Shown here piece by piece: positions 8,903 through 15,149 of a stretch of DNA of 64,000 nucleotides. Both the position numbers and the translations under genes were made by a program. The notes beneath the pieces are model-generated. The model saw only the letters and a list, made by a program, of their open reading frames with translations. It had not been told where the DNA came from and did no database searches. The DNA is from CAXPZW01 sp964221845 (GTDB lineage Bacteria > Bacteroidota > Bacteroidia > Flavobacteriales_D > Sanyastnellaceae), in NCBI GenBank assembly GCA_964221845.1, contig CAXPZW010000012.1, positions 1 to 64,000 of the forward strand, read 5' to 3'. Each line of letters opens with the position of its first letter. The stretch's first letter is position 1.

Positions 8903-8906
8903 TCAC

Positions 8907-9041
8907 GGCGCTTAAAGGAGCGCACCCTTAGCAAACGCCACAGGTATTCTTCTCCTCACCACAGGAGCATTGGTTTATGTTGGATTACCTAAGTTTCTGA
9001 ACAGCAAAAAAGAGTAGCCATTGGGGTGCTCTTTTTTTTTT
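8907..9041 (+). ncRNA. Candidate structured small RNA between the kinase gene and prs
   Basis: This ~135-base stretch has no plausible reading frame but carries a promoter pair at its start and an intrinsic terminator at its end. It contains a hairpin GGCGCT/AGCGC at 8907-8923. A longer arm AGGTA (8942-8946) pairs with TACCT (8986-8990) and encloses a CTCCT/AGGAG hairpin at 8952-8967. The extended rod with a large internal loop recalls 6S-type RNA, and a flavobacterial 6S family exists, but I cannot confirm homology by eye. It could instead be a leader or an attenuator remnant of the prs operon. Confidence 0.4.
9006..9041 (+). terminator. Rho-independent terminator of the small RNA candidate
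   Basis: AAAAAAGAG pairs with CTCTTTTTT across a short imperfect stem (GTAGCC with GGGTGC), followed by a run of ten T. The A-rich 5' side makes it potentially bidirectional, but the T run is on the plus strand. Confidence 0.7.
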
Positions 9042-9067
9042 GCTCGTCCCTCCCGCGTGCGTGTACC

Positions 9068-9098
9068 TTGGATGAGCGGTGAAGAACACCTATCTTTG
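9068..9098 (+). promoter_or_regulatory. Promoter of prs-rplY-pth
   Basis: TTG (9068-9070), 20 bases, then a perfect -7 TATCTTTG (9091-9098). This is the best-spaced -33/-7 pair in the window. The leader to the prs ATG would be about 15 to 17 bases. Confidence 0.75.
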
Positions 9099-9118
9099 CA
9101 CCCCTTTTTCTCCGGGAT

Positions 9119-10060
9119 ATGTTAGAGGATCTGAAAATCATCGCTGGCTCAGCCAGCAAGCCACTCGCGCAAGGCATCGCCGACCAGCTTGGCGTTGAAC
9201 TCGCGGACATCAATCACCTGCACTTCAGTGACGGTGAATTCCAAGTGTCCATCGAGGAAACCGTGCGGGGCAAAACTGTGGTGATTGTCCAGTCCACCTA
9301 CCCCCCGGCAGACAACCTCATGGAGCTCCTGCTGTTGATCGACGCTGCCAAGCGCGCTTCGGCCAAGCAGATTGTTGCGGTGATGCCGTACTTCGGGTAC
9401 GCCCGTCAAGACCGCAAGGACAAGCCTCGTGTAGCCATCGGTGCCAAGCTTGTGGCCAACCTGCTCACTGCAGCAGGCGCCAGCCGCATCATCACCATGG
9501 ACCTACACGCGGACCAAATCCAAGGCTTCTTTGAAGTGCCGGTGGACCACCTGTTTGCCTCCACCATCTTCCTGCCTTTCTTGGAAAAGATGGACACCAG
9601 CAACATGGTGATCGCCACCCCGGATACCGGCGGTACCAAGCGCGCCAACGCGTACGCCAAGTACCTCCAGGTAGACCTGGCCATCTGCTACAAGCAGCGC
9701 AAAGTGGCCAACCAAGTGGAAAGCATGACCGTCATCGGCGACGTGGCCGGCAAGGATGTGGTACTCATCGACGACATGGTCGATACCGCGGGCACCTTGA
9801 CCAAAGCCGCAGACATGATGATGGAGCACGGTGCCAAGTCGGTGCGTGCGGTGTGTACCCACGGCATCCTCAGCGGCCCGGCTTACGAGCGCATCGCCGA
9901 GTCGACCCTCAAAGAGTTGATCGTGACCGACAGCGTTCCCCTCAAGGAAGGCAAGGATCACAGCAAGATCAGCGTGTTGCCCATTTCAGGCCTGTTCGCC
10001 CGCGTGATGAGCAGCCTGGTGCACCACGAATCCATCAGTTCGAATTTTATCCTTTCATAA
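9119..10060 (+). CDS. prs: Ribose-phosphate pyrophosphokinase (PRPP synthase)
   Basis: Makes phosphoribosyl pyrophosphate from ribose 5-phosphate and ATP for purine, pyrimidine, NAD, His and Trp synthesis. 313 residues, the usual length for a class I enzyme. Motifs: GSASKPLAQGIADQLGV at the N-terminus, PYFGYARQDRKDKPR (ATP-binding flexible region), the metal-site segment MDLHADQIQGFF, and the PRPP loop VLIDDMVDTAGTLTKAA. It is the first gene of an operon with rplY (10 bases later) and pth. PRPP would feed enzymes such as the PurF-like protein encoded near 40 kb. Confidence 0.98.
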   Translation: MLEDLKIIAGSASKPLAQGIADQLGVELADINHLHFSDGEFQVSIEETVRGKTVVIVQSTYPPADNLMELLLLIDAAKRASAKQIVAVMPYFGYARQDRKDKPRVAIGAKLVANLLTAAGASRIITMDLHADQIQGFFEVPVDHLFASTIFLPFLEKMDTSNMVIATPDTGGTKRANAYAKYLQVDLAICYKQRKVANQVESMTVIGDVAGKDVVLIDDMVDTAGTLTKAADMMMEHGAKSVRAVCTHGILSGPAYERIAESTLKELIVTDSVPLKEGKDHSKISVLPISGLFARVMSSLVHHESISSNFILS

Positions 10061-10070
10061 ATACAAGCAA

Positions 10071-10697
10071 ATGAAAACCGTATCGTTGAGCGGCTCTCTC
10101 CGTGAGAGCGTAGGGAAAAAAGATGCAGTTCAATTGCGCAACTCAGGCCGCGTTCCCGCGGTTCTGTACGGCGGTGACGACCAAGTTCACTTCCATGTTG
10201 ACGAGATTGCACTGGAGAAGATTACCCACAACCCAGATGTATTCATCATCAACCTCGACTTGGATGGCACGGCCTACAACGCCATCATCCAAGAGGCCCA
10301 GTACCACCCGGTAACCGACCGCGCGGTGCACATTGACTTCCTGCTGGCTAGCGAAGACAAGCCCGTAGTTGTAGGTCTGCCTGTTCGCACCCAAGGCCAG
10401 GCGGCCGGTGTTGTAGCTGGTGGTGCACTCCGCATGAACTTCCGTAAACTCCGCATGCGCGGCATCGCGAGCCAACTGCCAGAAATGGTAAGCATCGATG
10501 TTTCAGCTATGAACATTGGCGACTCGGTTCGTGTGAGCGACGTGGACGTGCCTTCGGCGGAACTTCTGCACCCAGCAAACGCTGTGATCCTCGCTGTGAA
10601 AACCACCCGTGCTGCGATGTCTGCTGCTGCTGCAGGCGCCAATGCCGAAGATGGTGAGGCTCCAGCAGAAGGTGAGGGCGAAGCTGCTGCTGAATAA
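10071..10697 (+). CDS. rplY: 50S ribosomal protein L25/general stress protein Ctc
   Basis: 208 residues; binds 5S rRNA. It is the two-domain Ctc form: an N-terminal L25 domain (SGRVPAVLYGG ... VHFHVDEIALEKI ... HIDFLLAS) and the C-terminal TL5 beta domain (VRTQGQAAGVVAGGALRMNFRKL ... SVRVSDVDVPSAE). A low-complexity Ala/Gly/Glu tail follows (AAAAGANAEDGEAPAEGEGEAAAE), as is common in Bacteroidota. The order prs-rplY-pth is widely conserved. The preceding TATCCTTT could give minor internal initiation, but I do not count it as a promoter. Confidence 0.96.
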   Translation: MKTVSLSGSLRESVGKKDAVQLRNSGRVPAVLYGGDDQVHFHVDEIALEKITHNPDVFIINLDLDGTAYNAIIQEAQYHPVTDRAVHIDFLLASEDKPVVVGLPVRTQGQAAGVVAGGALRMNFRKLRMRGIASQLPEMVSIDVSAMNIGDSVRVSDVDVPSAELLHPANAVILAVKTTRAAMSAAAAGANAEDGEAPAEGEGEAAAE

Positions 10698-10708
10698 CCC
10701 ACACTTCT

Positions 10709-11272
10709 ATGAAGTACCTGATCGTTGGATTGGGAAACCCGGGAGCGGAATACCACCGCACCCGGCACAATATTGGCTTTATGGTGTTGGACGCCCTTGC
10801 TGGGGCGTCCAACGCTGTTTATGCCCCTGTGCGTCATGGCGAGATGGCCACGGTCAAGCACCGCGGCCGCACGCTGTTGCTGCTTAAGCCCAACACGTTC
10901 ATGAATTTGAGCGGGAAGGCAGTGGCCTACTGGATGCAACAGGAAAAAATTCCACTGGACCGTTTGCTGATCATCACCGACGACTTGGCTTTGCCCTATG
11001 GCAAGCTCCGGCTCAAGCCAAAAGGGTCTGACGGCGGTCACAACGGACTCAAGCACATCCAAGCCACCCTCGGAACCCCACGCTACCCGCGCTTGCGCTT
11101 TGGTATCGGGGCTGAATTCATGAAAGGCAAGCAGGTCAACTACGTGCTCAGCCCTTGGAACGACGAGGAAGAATCGGCCATGGATGAACGCCTCAAACGG
11201 TGCTCAGAATTGGTCGGAGCCTTTGCCACCATAGGTTTAGAACGCACCATGAACCAGTTTAATAACACGTGA
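10709..11272 (+). CDS. pth: Peptidyl-tRNA hydrolase
   Basis: Releases peptides from prematurely dropped peptidyl-tRNA. 187 residues, standard size. Catalytic and conserved residues: N in GLGNPGAEYHRTRHNIGF (with the catalytic His in RHNIG), KPNTFMNLSG, the catalytic Asp segment ITDDLALPYGKLRL and GSDGGHNGLKHI. It starts 11 bases after rplY and ends the prs operon. The 225 bases after it (11273-11497) show no gene. Confidence 0.97.
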   Translation: MKYLIVGLGNPGAEYHRTRHNIGFMVLDALAGASNAVYAPVRHGEMATVKHRGRTLLLLKPNTFMNLSGKAVAYWMQQEKIPLDRLLIITDDLALPYGKLRLKPKGSDGGHNGLKHIQATLGTPRYPRLRFGIGAEFMKGKQVNYVLSPWNDEEESAMDERLKRCSELVGAFATIGLERTMNQFNNT

Positions 11273-11468
11273 GTTGGAATTGAGGTTCCGGTAAGTTACC
11301 TAGCTCGCGGTTCGCACCGTGGTGCGGCCAAAACACTTAGAACGAGACGCGAAGCGAAACCTGATCCTTGGAGTTCTTCCAACCGGCATCCCCTTCCCCC
11401 ATTGTTCCCTGAATTTGGCTTTCATAGTGGTATATATGCTATACACTTTATTTGGTTATAAGAAACAG

Positions 11469-11499
11469 GAAAGGTTGCTATCGGGCAGCCTTTTCTTTT
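11469..11499 (+). terminator. Rho-independent terminator after pth
   Basis: AAAGGTTGC pairs with GCAGCCTTT (one G-T pair) over a 6-base loop, then TCTTTT. It probably ends the prs-rplY-pth transcript about 200 bases past the last stop. It touches the 5' end of the degraded hydrolase gene. Confidence 0.65.
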
Positions 11500-12058
11500 G
11501 CGCCAAAGTGTAGCTTCACCAGCCATTTTCGTCCACATTCCAGGCCTCCACAATTCCGACTCCGACCACTGGTAATCTCAGTTTGAACGCCGCGCGCCGC
11601 AAGCCTCATTGCGCGTTGTCCAGGACCACCGGGATGCTCCCGAGTGCGCCGCGTGGGTGGAGCGCATCGAAGCCACTTTGGCCCCTTTGCCGCATGCAGC
11701 ATTGGTGTTGACCGGACATTCCATCGGGTGCATGGCCATTGCGCATTGGGCGGCCAAACACGGCCATGTGGTCAAAGGCGCGTTGCTTGTCGCCCCCAGC
11801 GACGCCGAGCGCGAGGACTATCCCAAATCCATTCAGGGGTTTGCTCCGTTGATGTTGGACCGCTTGCCGTTTCCTTCCATTGTGGTAGGCAGCACCAATG
11901 ACCATGTCACCAGTGCGGACCGCACACGCCACTTTGCCGAATGCTGGGGCAGCCGACTGGTCATGCTCAAGGACGCCGGCCACATTGAATCCAAAAGTGG
12001 CTATGGACATTGGCCCGTGGGCTGGGCGTTGATGCAAGAATTGGCAGGGCTAGGATAG
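11498..12058 (+). pseudogene. RBBP9/YdeN-type serine hydrolase interrupted by an in-frame TAA
   Basis: The translation shows the N-terminal strand and oxyanion region of RBBP9-like alpha/beta hydrolases (FVHIPGLHNSDSDHW), then TAA at 11573-11575. The same frame continues as SQFERRAPQASLRVVQDHRDAPECAAWV and onward. The family normally reads DHWQ at this place, so CAA to TAA (Gln to stop) is the simplest change. All catalytic residues remain downstream: the nucleophile elbow GHSIG, Asp in STNDHV and His in DAGHIE. The true start is unclear; TTG 11498 is the upstream limit in frame. Either a recent pseudogene or a sequencing error; translation from TTG 11609 would lack the first strand and is unlikely to be active. 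Confidence 0.7.
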
Positions 12059-12060
12059 CG

Positions 12061-12229
12061 TGTCAAGGGCATGCACAAAGTGATCTCGGCCATCTACAAA
12101 GTCAAACGGGGAGGTTGTTGGAAGTGACCTGTGGGAACCGGAGCTTTCGCGTGTTCGCTCTCAGCGGGCAGAGAGGTGGAGGCGGGGGCGGCAGGGCCGG
12201 CAGCCCACGGGAGGGAACCTGGAGCGGCC
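12061..12229 (+). repeat. Dispersed repeat, copy A
   Basis: This 169-base intergenic stretch matches the reverse complement of 28861-29013. The match begins with TGTCAAGGGCAT, runs through ACAAAGT(C/G)AAACGGGG and TTGGAAG, a weaker centre with GGAGCTT and TCGCT, and ends with a GC-rich core GGCAGGGCCGGCAGCCCACG followed by GGGAACCTG that is almost identical. By eye about four in five bases agree in the 5' part. It starts three bases after the stop of the degraded hydrolase. No convincing protein is shared between copies, so it looks like a non-coding dispersed element. Confidence 0.7.
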
Positions 12230-12256
12230 AGTTGGAATCGGATGCTTCTCTGAGAA

Positions 12257-12601
12257 TTACGGACGTACGTTGCGCTCAATCTTGAACTTGCCCAACTGAA
12301 ACTTCCACCCCGCACGCTCTTGCGCTTCGGTCTTGGGTTCTACTTGCAACAATTCCTTGCCGGCCCACTTTTCTGTGGTTTTCTCGGCCAGGGCGAGTAA
12401 GTAGTTGTCTTCAGGGTAGGCCTCATCGCCCCACAGTTTGATCTTCACCTGATCGGTGAGGTAATCGGTGGCGGTGATGTAGGTGGGCTCGGGAAGCGCG
12501 CCGCTGGTGATGGCCTCCATGCCTGGGGCTTGTGTTACCGGTGCAGCCGCGGGAGCGCTGCTTTTGGTGGCCAAGCTGGCGTAGGCGAAGGTGGGACGCA
12601 C
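12257..12601 (-). CDS. Hypothetical protein, 114 residues, GTG start
   Basis: Not recognised. The frame opens with GTG at 12601 directly after an in-frame TAA and encodes an Ala/Pro/Ser-rich N-terminus (ATKSSAPAAAPVTQAPG), then a more ordered part (YITATDYLTDQVKIKLWGDE ... LLALAEKTTEKWAGKELLQV ... GWKFQLGKFKIERNVRP). The absence of a good start or signal peptide could mean that this is the C-terminal remnant of a longer gene. It lies downstream of a strong terminator and next to a repeat and a pseudogene, so the area may be decaying. The reading frame has the codon character of its neighbours. Confidence 0.45.
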   Translation of the reverse strand: MRPTFAYASLATKSSAPAAAPVTQAPGMEAITSGALPEPTYITATDYLTDQVKIKLWGDEAYPEDNYLLALAEKTTEKWAGKELLQVEPKTEAQERAGWKFQLGKFKIERNVRP

Positions 12602-12653
12602 CCGGGTTCGGATAAGTTACAACACCCCCGAAAAAAAAATCTGGAGCAAAAGA

Positions 12654-12682
12654 AAAGCCCCCCGTTCATTGCGGGGGGCTTT
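12654..12682 (-). terminator. Strong intrinsic terminator
   Basis: GCCCCCCG and CGGGGGGC form an 8-bp GC stem, extended by AAA/TTT, with a 7-base loop. On the minus strand it is followed by TTTTCTTTTG, so it ends the transcript of the 48-residue gene above it. A second small hairpin (AAACCAA/TTGGTTT, 12705-12723) sits between. Confidence 0.8.
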
Positions 12683-12723
12683 GTCAACCTTAACCTATAT
12701 GATCAAACCAAATCTCTTGGTTT

Positions 12724-12870
12724 CTAGTGCGCTGTTCGGATCTGAACGAGTTGGAGACGTACGTCATTCACCTCGATCAGTTTGGCCAGGTAACCGTTGA
12801 TGTTACCGTTTTTCATCATTTCCATGGCCTGGGTCTTCAGTGCGAAGTATTTGTTGCGAAGCTCTTTCAT
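12724..12870 (-). CDS. Small conserved-looking protein, 48 residues
   Basis: From ATG 12870 the product begins MKELRNKYFALKTQAMEMM and continues KNGNINGYLAKLIEVNDVRLQLVQIRTAH, a charged, helical peptide without membrane segment. I recall similar ~50-residue proteins in flavobacteria but no assigned function. An upstream in-frame extension to 13080 runs antisense to, and inside, nadD and is rejected. A perfect -7 (TACTTTTG, 12921-12928) supplies a leader of about 45 bases, and a strong terminator follows, so this is an independent short transcript. Function unknown. Confidence 0.7.
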   Translation of the reverse strand: MKELRNKYFALKTQAMEMMKNGNINGYLAKLIEVNDVRLQLVQIRTAH

Positions 12871-12920
12871 CGTTGTTGTGTTTATCGTTAGACTCGATAG
12901 CATAACGACAAACCCCGTGC

Positions 12921-12928
12921 CAAAAGTA
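12921..12928 (-). promoter_or_regulatory. -7 element of the 48-residue gene
   Basis: TACTTTTG, a perfect TAnnTTTG match, between nadD and the small gene. Confidence 0.55.
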
Positions 12929-12985
12929 TTCATGGCCGGAATGACAGGAATTGTGAAGAGGGTTGAAACGCCTGTTTGGCGATGG

Positions 12986-13603
12986 TTACGAACGATCTTC
13001 GTAGAGGTAATTATTTGCGATGTAAAGCACCACCTCGTCCACCAAGAGGTACCGAACGTCTTGGTGATTCTGAATCGCACGGCGGATAAATGTGGAGGAA
13101 ATCTTCATCAGAGGCGCCTCGCATACCCGGATGTTGGCCCCGGTCAATTCGGCAGGAATTTCCACCGCGTCGTCCGCGCCGTCTTCGCCGTCGGTCAGGT
13201 CGCGGGGGTACACCAGGATGGGCAGGCGCTCGATGATCTCTTTGTACGCCTTCCATTTGTGCAGGGTGCGCAGGTTGTCCTCGCCCATGATGAGCGAAAA
13301 GCTGAGGTGGGGGTGCTTGGCCTCAAGCACCTCCAGGGTATCGATGGTGTACGAAGGCTTAGGCATGTCAAACTCCACATCCGACGCGTAGAGCTTCTCG
13401 TTGTCGCGGATGGCCAGGTACACCATCTGCAAACGGTGGTGGTCGGCGATGAGGTGGCGGTGCTTCTTGAGCGGGTTGAGCGGGGAGACCACAAACCACA
13501 CCTCGTCCAAATCGGTATAGTTGGCCATGTAGTTGGCAATGATCAAGTGCCCAATGTGGATGGGGTCAAACGACCCAAAGTACAAGCCGACCTTCTTGCT
13601 CAC
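12986..13603 (-). CDS. nadD: Nicotinate-nucleotide adenylyltransferase
   Basis: Transfers AMP to nicotinate mononucleotide in NAD synthesis. 205 residues from GTG 13603. It has the nucleotidyltransferase signature GLYFGSFDPIHIGHLIIA (HxGH motif), VSPLNPLKK, the SYTIDTLE segment, IMGEDNL and the C-terminal ISSTFIRRAI motif. The GTG overlaps the gmk stop (4 bases), so nadD is the last gene of yicC-gmk-nadD. Confidence 0.96.
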   Translation of the reverse strand: MSKKVGLYFGSFDPIHIGHLIIANYMANYTDLDEVWFVVSPLNPLKKHRHLIADHHRLQMVYLAIRDNEKLYASDVEFDMPKPSYTIDTLEVLEAKHPHLSFSLIMGEDNLRTLHKWKAYKEIIERLPILVYPRDLTDGEDGADDAVEIPAELTGANIRVCEAPLMKISSTFIRRAIQNHQDVRYLLVDEVVLYIANNYLYEDRS

Positions 13604-14181
13604 GCGTCCAGGAATTCGGTGACCACCTTGCGCGCTTCTTCCAGCGCGGTTGGCAAGTCGTCGTTGATCAGCACGTGGTCAAAGTGCTCGGCAAAGCCCA
13701 TCTCTTGGGTGGCCTTGGCCATGCGCTTCTCGATTTTTTCTGGGGTCTCAGTGCTGCGGCCTTCCAGTCGGTGACGCAGGGCGTCGATGGACGGGGCCTT
13801 CACAAACACCGCCAAAGCCTGGTCGCCGAAGTGCTTTTTGATGTTGAGTCCACCCACCACGTCCACGTCAAAGATCACGTGATTGCCTTCGCTCCAAATC
13901 CGTTCTACCTCGCTGTGCAAGGTGCCGTAGAATTGGTCTTGGTAGACTTCCTCCCACTCCAAAAAGTCGCCGCGGTCGATGCGCAGCTTAAACAGCTCAG
14001 GGGTGAGGTAGTAGTAATCCTTGCCGTCGCGTTCCACCGGGCGTGGCGGGCGGCTGGTGGCCGAAATGCTGAACGCCAACTTGAGGTCCGATTGCAACAA
14101 GTGGTGCACAATCGTGGTCTTGCCCGCTCCGGAAGGGGCCGAAAAAATGACTGCTTTACCTGAAGGCTTGGGCGTGCTCAC
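13600..14181 (-). CDS. gmk: Guanylate kinase
   Basis: Phosphorylates GMP to GDP. 193 residues from GTG 14181. P-loop SAPSGAGKTTIV, GMP-binding SATSRPPRPVERDGKDYYYL, EWEEVYQDQFYGTL, VIFDVDVVGG and the lid region RLEGRSTETPEKIEKRM. Its GTG overlaps the yicC stop and its own stop overlaps the nadD start, so translation of the three is coupled. Confidence 0.97.
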   Translation of the reverse strand: MSTPKPSGKAVIFSAPSGAGKTTIVHHLLQSDLKLAFSISATSRPPRPVERDGKDYYYLTPELFKLRIDRGDFLEWEEVYQDQFYGTLHSEVERIWSEGNHVIFDVDVVGGLNIKKHFGDQALAVFVKAPSIDALRHRLEGRSTETPEKIEKRMAKATQEMGFAEHFDHVLINDDLPTALEEARKVVTEFLDA

Positions 14182-15047
14182 AGCGTATTGAGGACTTGTT
14201 CTTTGATTTTCTCGAGCTCGTCTTTCATCTGCACCACGCCGCGCTGGATGTCCGCGTCGTTGGCCTTGGAACCCATGGTGTTGATCTCGCGACCAATCTC
14301 CTGGGCGATGAACCCGAGTTTTTTACCGTTGGAGGTGGGGCCGTTGAGCACATCGAGGAAGTGCTTGCAGTTGGTGTCCAGGCGCACGCGCTCCTCGTTG
14401 ATGTCGAGTTTTTCGAGGTAGTAGATCAGCTCTTGCTCAAAGCGGTTGGCGTCCACCTTGTCGGGGTCGATGACCTCGTCGATGGCGTTCTTGAGCTTGT
14501 CCTGCACACGTTGACGACGGGCGGCCAAAGGCTCCTCCAAACTGGCATGTACATCTTGGATGGTGGTGATGCGCTGCTCAAAATCCACGCGGATGGTCTC
14601 GCCTTCGTGCTTGCGGTATTGCTGGAGTTTGCCCAAGGCTTCATCCACCAACGCTTCCACTTCGGACCACTCGTTTTCGTTGAGCTCTTCGCGCTCGGGC
14701 TTGAGTACGTCGGGAATGCGAATCAATGCGTTCAAGAAATCCCCCGACTCTCCGCGGGCGTCCATGAAGCCTTTGAGCTCGTTGTAGTAGTGCTCCAATA
14801 GCGGAGTGTTGACGCTGACTTTCTTCTCGCCCATTTCGGCGTCGTAGAAAATGGATACATCCACTTTTCCGCGCACGAGCGCCTTGGTGAGCTTCTTGCG
14901 CAGGCCCATCTCCTTTTCGCGGTAGATGCCCGGCATGCGCAAGTTGAGGTCCAGCTGCTTCGAGTTCAGCGAACGGATTTCAATGGTGAATCGTTTGGTG
15001 CCTACCACACCTTCGGCTTTGCCGTAGCCGGTCATCGATTGGAGCAT
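14178..15047 (-). CDS. yicC: YicC-family endoribonuclease-like protein
   Basis: 289 residues from ATG 15047. The start MLQSMTGYGKAEG and the region EIRSLNSKQLDLNLRMP are hallmarks of YicC. The C-terminal DUF1732 domain contains EELIYYLEKLDINEERVRLD-type sequence and GKKLGFIAQEIGREINTMGSKA. E. coli YicC has been reported as an endoribonuclease affecting RNA turnover; whether this holds here is inference. A longer frame to 15080 would start inside the -7 element and is rejected. First gene of yicC-gmk-nadD. Confidence 0.95.
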   Translation of the reverse strand: MLQSMTGYGKAEGVVGTKRFTIEIRSLNSKQLDLNLRMPGIYREKEMGLRKKLTKALVRGKVDVSIFYDAEMGEKKVSVNTPLLEHYYNELKGFMDARGESGDFLNALIRIPDVLKPEREELNENEWSEVEALVDEALGKLQQYRKHEGETIRVDFEQRITTIQDVHASLEEPLAARRQRVQDKLKNAIDEVIDPDKVDANRFEQELIYYLEKLDINEERVRLDTNCKHFLDVLNGPTSNGKKLGFIAQEIGREINTMGSKANDADIQRGVVQMKDELEKIKEQVLNTL

Positions 15048-15063
15048 GAACTGCGGATTTGGG

Positions 15064-15071
15064 CAAATGTA
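15064..15071 (-). promoter_or_regulatory. -7 element of yicC-gmk-nadD
   Basis: TACATTTG, perfect match, ending 17 bases before ATG 15047, which sets the start codon. Confidence 0.65.
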
Positions 15072-15085
15072 CGCCTTCACACCCC

Positions 15086-15127
15086 GAAAAACAGAAGCCG
15101 GGCCGCCCCAAAGGACAGCCCGGCTTC
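15086..15127 (-). terminator. Intrinsic terminator of the metalloprotease-like gene
   Basis: On the minus strand GAAGCCGGGC and GCCCGGCTTC form a 10-bp stem followed by TGTTTTT, 23 bases after the stop codon at 15150. Confidence 0.8.
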
Positions 15128-15149
15128 ACGTGTGTTCGAATGCGGTCTG

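Noticed and set aside
11319..11513. 64-residue frame after pth
   Set aside because: It crosses the intrinsic terminator and has no conserved features; the interval is a 3' region.
12880..13080. Longer version of the 48-residue protein running antisense into nadD
   Set aside because: nadD is certain on the same bases and the -7 element lies between.
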